From: Mercurialis annua
Lineage: Eukaryota > Streptophyta > Magnoliopsida > Malpighiales > Euphorbiaceae
Direction of reading: 5' to 3'
Length of the DNA: 64,000 nt
Assembly: GCF_937616625.2 (NCBI RefSeq)
Contig: NC_065570.1
Coordinates: 42,105,665-42,169,664, forward strand
The position numbers and the translations under genes are program-made. Below, in pieces: positions 10,703 to 20,262 of this stretch. The notes beneath the pieces were generated by a model. That model was given only the letters and a program-made list of their open reading frames with translations, had not been told where the DNA came from and ran no database searches. Every line of letters begins with the position of its first letter. The first letter of the stretch is position 1.

Positions 10703-11660
10703 GACATTAGATTTAGATTGAGTTGACATACAATCGACATTAGGTTTACATTGAGTTGACGTTGAGTTATTATTAAGTTTACTTTGAGTTGATATTAATT
10801 TATATTTCAAAATTAAAATAAATTACTAAAAATTTATTTCAGATTGACATTAGATTTACATTAAGTTGATATTGAGTTGACATTGAGTCGACGTTGAGTT
10901 ATTAAGTTTACATTGAGTTGATATTAATTTATATTTCAAAATTAAATAATTTACTAAAAAATTATTTCAGATTGACATTAGGTTTACATTGAGTTGACAT
11001 TAGGCTTACATTGAGGTGACATTGAGTCGACGTTGAGTTGATATTAAATTTACATTGAGCTGATATTAAGTTAATTTTTAAAATTATACTTATTAAAATA
11101 TTTACTTCGAATTGACATTTATTTACATTAAGTTTATATTGAGTTGACATTAGGTTTACATTGAGTAGATATTGGGTCGTCATTGAGTTGACATTGAGTC
11201 GATATTGAGTTGACATTAAATTTACACAAATTACTGTAAAGAATCTTAAATAATTTACTTTCAATCTACTATAGTTTATTTTTGAAAGTATAAATTATAA
11301 AAAAATAATTTTATTACAATAATAAAAAATAATTTCATTTTAAATTTATAATTATTTATCAAAATATTTACTTTGAATTAACATTCAGTGAATATTAAAT
11401 TTATATTAAGTTGACATTGAATTTACATTGAGTTCACATTAAGTTTATATTGAGTTGACATTGAGTTCATATTAAGTTTATATTCAGTCCACTTATTTTA
11501 AATTTACTTTCGGTTTATTTTATTTTAATAATTTCCTTTCAAATTACTATTAGTTTATTTTTCATTTTATAAATTATTTTTAATAGTATAAATAATGAAG
11601 TTGGCAATAAGTTGTCATTGAGTTGACATTAAGTCGTCATTGAATTTATATTGAGTTTTC
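10703..11660. repeat. GTTGACATTGAG minisatellite, right block
   Basis: Continues the left block after the solo LTR, with mixed TTGAGTTGACATT, TTGAGTCGACATT and ATTAGGTTTACATTGAG copies. Longer-period repeats (about 120-140 bp, each with AATTTACTAAAAAATTATTTC) are superimposed between 10700 and 11100. The 100-codon minus-strand frame at 10962-11264 is a product of this repeat. Confidence 0.75.
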
Positions 11661-11776
11661 GCACACCACGAGGGTCCCACTACCACATATCCGACCACGA
11701 ACACCAAACCATTATATTTTTGAATTTTAAAAAGTGGAATATTTTACCAGTTTTACTCATGTATTAATGAAGGGTG

Positions 11777-11876
<100 letters not shown>

Positions 11877-12035
11877 TTTTTATTGTATAAATATTTAATA
11901 AATAAATTGAATTAGACTAATTTAATATTAAATTTATAATAAATTTAATTTAAGTTGATATTTCGTTGATCTTTAATTTACATTATAAAATTAATTTCAT
12001 TCTAATAAGTTAATTTAAATTTATAATCAGTTATA

Positions 12036-12039
<4 letters not shown>

Positions 12040-12072
<33 letters not shown>
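12040..12072. repeat. (AT)n microsatellite, about 33 bp
   Basis: Second AT run next to the tRNA-like module. Confidence 0.95.
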
Positions 12073-12075
<3 letters not shown>

Positions 12076-12097
12076 AGTAAATGTTGACAATAATCAT

Positions 12098-12170
12098 CCT
12101 TTGCCTTGATGGTAAAGCACATGCTTTATATTATAAAAGGTCAAGGGTTTAAGTCCCTTGAATCACAAAA
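12098..12170 (+). repeat. tRNA-like module, right copy
   Basis: TTGATGGTAAAGCAC (A-box-like) and AAGGGTTTAAGTCCCTTGA (B-box and T-stem-like hairpin) are present. The T-arm-like stem is good but no acceptor or anticodon stem is convincing. It is the inverted counterpart of 7265-7345. Confidence 0.45.
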
Positions 12171-12725
12171 TGGTGTTTTATTTAATTTTTAATTATCTAA
12201 CCATTATTGACCAATCATTAAAAATGGTTAGACTACAAACCATTGTTGGTCTGACCAGTAGTGGTCCCACCGCCGTTGACCGATGGTGGTTCTGCCGTTA
12301 ATCGGCGATGGTCCGACAATAATGATCCGACCAATAATGGTCCAAATGGTGGTGGTTCGGTTAAAAGTGGTCCGGTCTATGAAAATGGGGAGAAATTATT
12401 GAGTGTAATAAACACACAATGGGTAAGGTACACCATAGCGATAAAATAGTAATCACATCTATAAAAAAAGTAGAGATGAAAAGAATCTTTTAAAACTGAG
12501 AGATTTTGAAAAAAAAAAAAAATTGGATGATTTACACAAACTTTTGAGTTTTTGGGTGATTTGGTGTAATTTTCTCTTATATAAAACTAAGTCCACCAAT
12601 ATTTTATTTTATAATCAAAATATTATCCAAATATAAATTTAATTTATGTTTTCATTTTCGGCACCCTAGGTTCCTATTCCACTTTTATCGATTGTAGTCA
12701 ATTCCAACTATATAATCCTTAAAAC

Positions 12726-13011
12726 TGTTATGAATATAATGTGAATATGGTGTATGACAAAATTACCTATCCAATTAGGTGAAAAAATTTCAACCCTCCA
12801 TTTTTGACATGCATGTAAATGCATTAATTACATGTTGGGTGAAATTGCCTATAAATAGGTTTCCATCCATGTAAATTTTACAATTGAAAATACTCATCAA
12901 AGAAGTAAAATTCCTCCCAAATATTTGCTCTCTTGTTGCATTATTGTGATCACTAATTATTAATTAGTTTAATCTATAAACATTATTTATATTATCATTA
13001 AATTTATAACA
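12726..13011 (+). repeat. Copia 5' LTR
   Basis: Begins TGTTATGAATATAATG and ends ATTTATAACA. A TATA box TATAAATA is at 12850-12857, inside GCCTATAAATAGG. Confidence 0.96.
12850..12857 (+). promoter_or_regulatory. TATA box in Copia 5' LTR
   Basis: TATAAATA in the expected position for the U3/R boundary of a short LTR; the same motif is at 18832-18839 in the 3' LTR. Confidence 0.7.
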
Positions 13012-13013
13012 CG

Positions 13014-13025
13014 TTATCAGCACGA
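13014..13025 (+). promoter_or_regulatory. Copia primer-binding site
   Basis: TTATCAGCACGA begins two bases after the LTR. Many plant Copia elements have this type of site, thought to pair with an internal part of initiator tRNA-Met rather than its 3' end. Confidence 0.65.
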
Positions 13026-13536
13026 TCGTTCTATTAGTTTACGATTCTCTAATCCAAGAAAATTCGGTAAAGTATTTCAAAGGTAAATCTCTAACTTTAA
13101 TACTTGTCTAATTATTTAATTAATGGAAGGTTATACCTCCTACAAATTTTATTTACTTAATATTTAATTTATTATGTTTATATCTATGTTATTAATTTTT
13201 ATATGGAAGGCTAAGCCTCCTATAAATAATCTTTTGATAATTTAATTTTAATCGTTGATGCTTGAGTGGTAATCCCCTTGCTATAAACGATTTTATTTAG
13301 TTGACACTATTAGTATAAATATAAATATTTTTATACCATAATTAAATTTAATCCATTGTTGTCCTCATCTAAATAATTTTATTCAAAAAAAATATAAAAT
13401 AACCTAACGGCTACATAACGGTAACAAACGGCTATATAACGGTAATAAAACGGCTATATTTTTCTCTATATATACTCACTTTACTATTTATTTTCACTAC
13501 ACAACTTTTCATCTCTTAATCTTCAAAAATTCAAAA
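13026..13536 (+). other. Copia leader with hairpins and promoter-like motifs
   Basis: The leader is unusually long (about 813 bp to gag). It contains two similar hairpin-like words GGAAGGTTATACCTCC (13124) and GGAAGGCTAAGCCTCC (13204), then three direct ACGGCTA(C/T)ATAACGGTAA-like repeats (13406-13460) and CTATATATACTCAC, a TATA-like motif about 60 bp ahead of a small ORF. These look like a second, internal promoter. Confidence 0.45.
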
Positions 13537-13698
13537 ATGAAGCTATTTTGGATTATTATTATTATGTTACTTAATTTAATACTCATTGGTATATTTAATC
13601 TTCCGTGGAAAGAATTTTATTTATATTTAGGTATTTTTGTATTTATTGTTCTACCTTTACTAGTTGCTGCAATAATTGTTGATTATGCATATTTATAA
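13537..13698 (+). CDS. 53-codon hydrophobic leader ORF in Copia element
   Basis: An ATG at 13537 opens a 53-residue frame ending TAA at 13696-13698. The protein has two hydrophobic segments (about residues 4-20 and 28-48, for example LGIFVFIVLPLLVAAIIV) separated by NLPWKEF, as in a small two-pass membrane peptide. It is preceded by a TATA-like motif and an A-rich leader (CAAAAATTCAAAAATG). It lies outside gag and pol and I recognise no family. It could be a captured host fragment, an upstream ORF controlling gag translation, or chance in AT-rich sequence. Confidence 0.4.
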   Translation: MKLFWIIIIMLLNLILIGIFNLPWKEFYLYLGIFVFIVLPLLVAAIIVDYAYL

Positions 13699-13824
13699 GC
13701 CAAAAATATGATGGTTGTACTTGTTTGTTTACTCTTGAAAATAAATGATTATTATTTCTATGTTTTTATCGCATAAATAAATATTAGTTCTAATTATATT
13801 TATTTTTCATGTGATAGTTTAATC

Positions 13825-14862
13825 ATGTCAAACCTTACAAAGCTTGAATTTACGGCACTTGATGTATCTGGAAAAAATTATCTGTCATGGATACTAGATG
13901 CAAAAATACATCTGCAAGCCTCTGGTCATGAGGACACTATTAAAGAGGGAAATAATGCCTCTATTCAAGATCGTGCAAAAGCAATGATCTTCCTTCGCCA
14001 TCATCTTGATGAAGGATTAAAAAATGAATATCTCAGTGAAGATAATCCACTTGTTCTCTGGAATAGTTTAAAAGAACGCTTCGACCATCAGAAGACTGTA
14101 ATTCTTCCAAAAGCTCGTTATGACTGGATGCATTTAAGATTGCAGGATTTTAAAAGTGTTAGTGAATACAATTCTGCAATATTCCGAATTAGCTCAAAGC
14201 TAAAATTGTGTGGAGAAACAATTACTGATGAAGATTTATTAGAAAAAACATTCTCCACTTTTCATGCATCTAATGTGGTACTCCAGCAGCAGTATCGTGA
14301 GAAAGGGTTTAAGAAATATTCAGAGCTGATTTCTTGCCTTCTAGTGGCTGAGCAGAATAACGAGCTGTTAATGAAAAATCATGCGGCACGACCCACTGGT
14401 TCTGCTCCATTTCCTGAAGTAAATGCGAGCGCATATAGATCTCCTCGTGGTCGTGGTCGTGGCCGTGGTCGTGGTCGTGGTCATGGTTATGGTCGAGGTG
14501 GAAATAATTACAACCATGTCGGTTATAATAACTCCTTTAAGCATAAGAATCACCACCAGAAGTGGGATAAGAAGGAGGAGAAACAAGAAAACAGAAACAG
14601 TGGACAATACAAACATCAAGTGAAAAATGTCGATAGTAAATGTTATCGATGTGGCATGACTGGGCATTGGTCGCGTACCTGTCGTACGCCCAAACATCTT
14701 GTTGAGCTTTACCAAGCTTCCCTCAAGGAAAATGGAAAGAATATAGAAACAAATTTTGTTGCTGATGATGATTTTGACCACAGTCTAATGCATAATGACT
14801 CTATAGACATGACACATTTAGATGTTTCTGATTTTTTTGAGAACAATAATAATGAAAACTAA
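13825..14862 (+). CDS. Copia Gag polyprotein, 345 aa
   Basis: The structural protein that packages the element RNA into cytoplasmic particles. Residues about 10-190 form the Copia-type capsid region (for example AKAMIFLRHHLDEGLK, FDHQKTVILPKARYDWMHLR). An RG repeat tract (207-225) follows, then a zinc knuckle C-x2-C-x4-H-x4-C at residues 273-286 (CYRCGMTGHWSRTC), then an acidic tail. The frame is intact from ATG to stop. Gag and pol are separate frames here, with 100 bp between them, so pol would need its own start or readthrough mechanism. The RG tract creates long open frames on both strands which are not genes. Confidence 0.93.
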   Translation: MSNLTKLEFTALDVSGKNYLSWILDAKIHLQASGHEDTIKEGNNASIQDRAKAMIFLRHHLDEGLKNEYLSEDNPLVLWNSLKERFDHQKTVILPKARYDWMHLRLQDFKSVSEYNSAIFRISSKLKLCGETITDEDLLEKTFSTFHASNVVLQQQYREKGFKKYSELISCLLVAEQNNELLMKNHAARPTGSAPFPEVNASAYRSPRGRGRGRGRGRGHGYGRGGNNYNHVGYNNSFKHKNHHQKWDKKEEKQENRNSGQYKHQVKNVDSKCYRCGMTGHWSRTCRTPKHLVELYQASLKENGKNIETNFVADDDFDHSLMHNDSIDMTHLDVSDFFENNNNEN

Positions 14863-14962
14863 TCCAGCATGTATTGTAATGTTTTTATTATTTACTTATG
14901 TATTGTTGTGTTATTCTATAATTTCTTATGATGAATTTTTCTTTGTTTGAATTAAGAAGCAT

Positions 14963-17900
14963 ATGGATAATTCTCAGCATGTTGTTTCGTCCAAGTTCAG
15001 TAATGAAGACATATGTCTTGTGGATAGTGCGACAACCCACACTATACTCAAACACCAAAAATATTTTTCAAATCTTAAAAGATGTCAGACAAATGTCAGT
15101 ACAATATCTGGTAAGGTAAAATTAATTGAAGGCTCCGGAAGAGCTACTATTTTATTACAAGGGGGAACTGTACTTACCATTAATGAAGCATTATTTTCCC
15201 CCAAGTCTCAAAGAAACTTGTTGAGTTTTAAAGATATTCGTCTGAATAAATTCCATATTGAGACAAAAAATGATGATAATATGGAATATCTTCATATTAC
15301 AACAAATGTTTCAGGTAAGAAGCATGTAATTGAAAAATTACCCACATTTTCTTCTGGTTTATATTATACATATATAAATGTGGTCGAATCACATATGGCT
15401 GAAAAGAAAAAGTATTGTGATGCTTCAATACTAAAATTATGGCATGAAAGATTGGGTCATCCAGGATCAATAATGATGCGGAGAATAATTGACAGTGCAC
15501 GAGGACATCCACTGAAAGGTGAGAAAATTCCCCAAGTAAGTAATATGTCATGTACAGCTTGTTCTATTGGAAAATTAATTGTGAGACCTTCACCGGCTAA
15601 AATTGAGAATGAATCACCTTTATTTCTTGAAAGAATTCAAGGTGATATATGTGGGCCAATTCATCCACCATGTGGACCATTCAGATACTTTATGGTATTG
15701 ATTGACGCATCCAGCAGATGGTCACATGTTTGTTTATTATCAACTCGCAATGTTGCATTTGCAAGATTTCTTGCTCAAATTATTAAATTGCGTGTTCAAT
15801 TCTCTGATTACACAATTAAAAGGGTAAGACTTGATAATGCTGGTGAATTCACATCTCAAACATTCAATGATTATTGCATGTCTGTTGGAATCACAGTTGA
15901 GCATCCTGTTGCACACGTACATACACAGAATGGTTTAGCTGAATCTCTAATTAAGCGCCTTCAGCTTATTGCTAGACCATTAATGATGAGAACTAAGCTA
16001 CCTATCTCTATATGGGGACATGCTATATTACATGCTGCATCATTAATTCGTGTTAGACCTAGTGCATATCATAAATACTCCCCATTACAATTAGCATTTG
16101 GTCAAGAACCAGATATTGCCCATCTTAGGGTTTTTGGTTGTGCTGTATACGTGCCAATTGCACCACCACAACGCACAAAAATGGGTCCTCAAAGAAGATT
16201 GGGAATATACGTTGGTTATGTGTCTGCATCCATAATTAGGTATCTTGAACCTTTAACAGGTGATGTTTTTACAGCACGTTTCGCCGATTGTCATTTTAAT
16301 GAAGAAGAGTTCCCACCATTAGGGGGAGAAAATAAACAATCAGATAAAAATATTGCATGGTGTGAACCTTCATTATTGCATCTTGATCCTTGCACAAAAC
16401 AATGTGAAACAGAAGTTCAAAAGATTGTGCATTTGCAAGCTGTTGCAAATCAATTACCTGATGCATTTACAGATACAAAAAGAGTGACTAAATCATATAT
16501 ACCAGCAGTTAATGCCCCTGCTAGAGTTGAGATTCCAAAAGAGAATTCTGAAAATAAAGTCGCTCATGAATCAAAGACACGCCAGAAGCGTGGAAGACCG
16601 ATCGGTTCAAGAAATAAAAATCCTAGGAAAAGAAAAGGAGCAGAAAATCTCGATCATGCTAGCAAAGAGAAAGGTGTTCCTGAAGAAACACAAGATAAAG
16701 AAAATACTCCAGAAGAAGAAATAAATGAGGTTAACCAAGGCAATGCCCCAGAAGAGGATATGAATGTAATTAATCAAGACAGTACCCTAGAAGAGGACAC
16801 AAATGAGAATAACGAAGAAATCTCGATTAATTACAATAATACAAAGATTGTTTGGAATCGAGACACAATGGAAAATATTGACGAAATTTTCTCTTATGCT
16901 GTTGCATGTGATATCATAAATGGAAATGAGGATCCCGAACCGAGATCGGTTATTGAATGTCAAAATAGACATGATTGGGATAAATGGAAAGACGCTATGC
17001 AAGCTGAATTAGATTCTCTTAACAAGAGAAGTGTGTTTGGACCTGTTGTCCTCACACCTAAAGATGTGAACCCGGTAGGTTACAAATGGGTCTTTATACG
17101 AAAACGAAATGAGAAAAATGAAATCACAAGATATAAAGCTAGACTTGTTGCTCAAGGCTTTTCTCAAAGACCTGGAATTGATTATGATGAAACATATTCT
17201 CCTGTCATGGATGCAATTACATTTCGATATTTGATCAGTATTGCAGTTTCTAAGAAATTAGAAATGCGTCTCATGGATGTTGTAACAGCATACTTGTATG
17301 GATCGCTAGATAGCGATATTTATATTAAGGTCCCTGAAGGATTTAAAATGCCTGAAGCATTAAATAGAAAACCCAAAGAAATGTATTCAATCAAATTGCA
17401 AAGATCTTTGTATGGGTTAAAACAATCAGGACGCATGTGGTATAATCGTTTAAGCGATTATTTGATAAATAAAGGCTAATGTGAATAACCTTATTTGCCC
17501 ATGCGTTTTTATCAAGAAATCAACATCCGGATTTGTGATTATAGCTGTCTATGTTGACGATTTAAATATTATTGGAACAGACAGTGAGATCAATGAAGCA
17601 AGTGTGTACTTAAAGGAAGAATTTGAAATGAAAGATCTAGGAAAAACCAAATATTGTCTTGGTTTACAAATTGAACATATGCACAATGGTGTATTAGTGC
17701 ATCAGTCAAATTATATAGAAAAGATCTTAAAACGTTTTGGTATGGATAAAGCAAATCCTTTAAGTACTCCTATGGTTAATCGATCACTAAATGTTGAAAC
17801 TGATCCATTTCGTCCTTGTGGAGAAAATGAGGATATTCTTGGTCCTGAAGTACCATATCTCAGTGCAATTGGAGCACTTATGTATCTCGCTAATTGCACT

Positions 17901-18548
17901 CGTCCTGACATATCCTTTTCTGTCAATTTATTGGCAGGATTCAGTTCAGCTCCCACGAAGAGACATTGGAATGGAATCAAACATATATTACGTTATCTTC
18001 GTGGAAGCACTGATCTTGGTTTATTTTATTCTAACGATTCAAATCTAGAATTGATTGGTTATGCAGATGCAGGTTATTTGTCTGATCCTCATAAGGTTAA
18101 GTCTCAAACTGGATATGTATTTACAAGTGGAGGTACTGCAATTTCTTGGCGGTCACAGAAACAAACAATTGTAGCCACTTCCTCAAATCATGCTGAACTT
18201 ATTGCATTACATGAAGCAAGTAGGGAATGTGTGTGGCTCAGATCAATAACACAACACATTCAAGAATCTTGTGGTTTTCCAGTCCATAAGAGTCCAACTG
18301 TTCTATACGAAGATAATGCTGCATGTATAGCACAAATCAAGGAAGGATACGTCAAGAGTGACAGAACCAAACATATACCTCCAAAATTCTTTTCATACAC
18401 TCAAGAACTCATAAAGAATCAAGAAATTGACATCCAGTATGTTCAATCAAATAACAATTCATCTGATCTCTTCACGAAGGCACTTCCTACAGCAATATTT
18501 AGAAAACATGTTCATAATATTGGAATGCGCCATCTGCGAAATACATGA
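14963..18548 (+). pseudogene. Copia Pol polyprotein, interrupted by one indel
   Basis: The first part (14963-17479, 838 codons) has the protease site DSATTH (D21), the GAG-pre-integrase zinc motif H161, H166, C197, C200, and the integrase triad D228, D291, E327 with the usual 35-residue D-E spacing. It also has the start of the Copia reverse transcriptase (GYKWVFIRKRN, ARLVAQGFSQ). A single-base indel at about 17477-17480 ends this frame. The remainder continues in another frame (17481-18548) with the catalytic YVDD near its residue 24-27 and RNase H motifs IGYADAGY, NHAELIALHEA and YEDNAACI. All catalytic residues I can check are present, so the break is the only obvious defect. It looks like a very recent loss. 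Confidence 0.93.
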
Positions 18549-18698
18549 AGGATTATCTATGTTGCAATGAGGGGGAGAAATTACGCACTGCACTCTTTTT
18601 TCCTAACTAAAGTTTTTATCCCATTGGGTTTTTCTTTAGTGAGGTTTTTAATGAGGCAGTACGACATAGCGTAATTTAGAATAAACATTTTGTCATCC

Positions 18699-18707
18699 AA
18701 GGGGGAG
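18699..18707 (+). promoter_or_regulatory. Copia polypurine tract
   Basis: AAGGGGGAG abuts the 3' LTR and would prime plus-strand synthesis. Confidence 0.85.
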
Positions 18708-18993
18708 TGTTATGAATATAATGTGAATATGGTGTATGACAAAATTACCTATCCAATTAGGTGAAAAAATTTCAACCCTCCATTTTTGACATGCATGTAA
18801 ATGCATTAATTACATGGTGGGTGAAATTGCCTATAAATAGGTTTCCATCCATGTAAATTTTACAATTGAAAATACTCATCAAAGAAGTAAAATTCCTCCC
18901 AAATATTTGCTCTCTTGTTGCATTATTGTGATCACTAATTATTAATTAGTTTAATCTATAAACATTATTTATATTATCATTAAATTTATAACA
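18708..18993 (+). repeat. Copia 3' LTR
   Basis: Same length as the 5' LTR with one base difference. Followed by AAAAC at 18994-18998, completing the target duplication. Confidence 0.96.
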
Positions 18994-18998
18994 AAAAC

Positions 18999-19741
18999 TT
19001 ATTTTATTTATAATAAAATACTTATTTCCTTTATATTTTAACTTTTAGAGCACAATTAATTTATTATATTTTTATTATAGTCCAAAGTTAATTTTTAATC
19101 ATAATTCATACTCAGAAATTTATCTTCCGACTTCCGATCTCGCCCCATGAATTTCTTTAAGTTTGGGCCTTCTGCCCAACCATGCCTTGCCTCTGATGAA
19201 GAAAGTCACCATGGTCCGTTCACCGGAAGTGGTACGCGTATCACCGCCCTTTTTACCACCTAAACACCAAAATACATACAAATTTTAGATAATCCATGAA
19301 AATATTCAAACAAAATATCTGAATTTCTAATGACTAACATCAAAAGAAATTATCACCAAAATATATCAAACATTAATTTGCCCAAATGATCAAACATTCA
19401 TGCTAACATATTTAAACATGGAATTTAACCAAATTTTCATTCAACTTACCATGAATCTCTAAATTTTATACGTACCTCATATAAACATAATTTTCAATAA
19501 TTAACACATAACGTATACACTTAAATACATCAAATATTTTTCATAAAATCATCAAAATTTTCACTTAACTTCCTCAGGTTGTTTTTGGTTTTTATGAAAA
19601 AAATAATCGCTTTAATTTTTCCTTCAAAAATCATAAATTCATATAACTCATGCAACCATAATTTCAAATTGCATGTAGAAAAATCTCAAAAATTAATCAT
19701 ACAACATAAACACTTAAAATCATATATTATTTTTTCCAAAT
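18999..19741. other. AT-rich host segment between Copia and Tat elements
   Basis: Apart from a short open stretch at 19122-19261 on the minus strand I see nothing I can name. Similar AT-rich sequence continues at 40606 on the other side of the Tat insertion. Confidence 0.5.
19122..19261 (-). other. Possible terminal exon, unidentified
   Basis: After an acceptor-like TTTTGGTGTTTAG on the minus strand, 46 codons stay open to a TAA at about 19122. The peptide is basic (starts GGKKGGDTRTTSGERTMV, includes KAWLGRRPKLKEIH). The segment is clearly GC-richer than its surroundings, which is why I list it. I do not recognise the protein, and no other exon is visible. Confidence 0.2.
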
Positions 19742-19746
19742 AAATC
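19742..19746. repeat. Target duplication AAATC, left copy (Tat element)
   Basis: Matches AAATC at 40601-40605 directly after the 3' LTR, so the two outer LTRs belong to one insertion event. Confidence 0.92.
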
Positions 19747-20231
19747 TGTTTGCACCGGCCTAGAGATCTGCTGAACAGGGGTATCGTATGGGCTTACTAG
19801 GGATTCGAGCCCAATAGAAAGCCTTTTTTACTAGTCTTTTTGTTATTATTCTTCTTATTAGGAATTTGTAACTCATTAGGAGTGTTTTTCTTTCAGAGTT
19901 TTAGTCCTAGTTAGATTAGGAATCTCGATTGTGAGGAGCTATAAATAGCTCAGAGCTTCATTATTTTTGTATCAACAAATCAATCAATCAAAAACCAAGC
20001 CAGTGCTTTTTATCTCGCAATCTCCGGATTGTTTTAACTTAGGAGTAGTTTTCGGTATTAATCTCGCCTGAGTTCGTAGCTCCCAGATTATTACTTTTAG
20101 ATCACGTGGTTAAGTGTTTTTAACCAAACAAGCCCTGTGAATATCTGCATAGGTTCGTTAAAGTATCAAACCTCAAACCGATCCCGATTATAAATTCAAA
20201 GATTCGAGTCCGGAATATTTCCAGGCGAACA
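19747..20231 (+). repeat. Tat element 5' LTR
   Basis: Starts TGTTTGCACCGG, ends GGCGAACA. TATAAATA at 19940-19947 is the likely promoter. Confidence 0.95.
19940..19947 (+). promoter_or_regulatory. TATA box of Tat 5' LTR
   Basis: TATAAATA inside AGCTATAAATAGCTC, conserved at 40308-40315 in the 3' LTR. Confidence 0.7.
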
Positions 20232-20236
20232 TCTTT

Positions 20237-20254
20237 TGGCGACTCCACTGGGGA
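20237..20254 (+). promoter_or_regulatory. Tat primer-binding site
   Basis: TGGCGACTCCACTGGGGA lies five bases after the LTR. From memory this matches the tRNA-Arg-type sites of Ogre/Tat elements; a check against plant tRNA 3' ends would settle which tRNA. Confidence 0.7.
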
Positions 20255-20262
20255 ATCAATTT

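Larger units (their letters stand above)
12726..18993 (+). mobile_element. Ty1/Copia LTR retrotransposon, full length, very young
   Basis: Two 286-bp LTRs (12726-13011, 18708-18993), a PBS, gag, pol in Copia order (protease, integrase, reverse transcriptase, RNase H) and a PPT are all present. AAAAC flanks both sides (12721-12725 and 18994-18998). By my alignment the LTRs differ at a single position (T versus G at about 12836/18818), so insertion was recent. Pol is interrupted by a one-base indel near 17477, so this copy cannot make full polymerase, although it may have been moved in trans or the indel may postdate insertion. I do not assign a named lineage. Confidence 0.97.

Noticed and set aside
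10962..11264. 100-codon minus-strand open frame with repeating residues
   Set aside because: It is a translation of the GTTGACATTGAG minisatellite; no domain, and neighbouring copies of the repeat are not open.
12098..12170. Possible tRNA gene
   Set aside because: A-box, B-box and T-arm-like hairpin are present, but no acceptor-stem or anticodon-stem pairing is convincing. Listed as a tRNA-like repeat instead.
12261..12449. 62-codon plus-strand frame
   Set aside because: It lies in the degenerate GGTGGTCCGACC repeat segment of the putative inverted-repeat element and has no domain.
14368..14781. 137-codon minus-strand frame and 66-codon plus-strand frame over Copia gag
   Set aside because: Shadows created by the RG-rich codon repeat of gag.
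20236..20262. Start of Tat gag at the TTG inside the PBS
   Set aside because: This is the primer-binding site; the first ATG in frame is at 20263.
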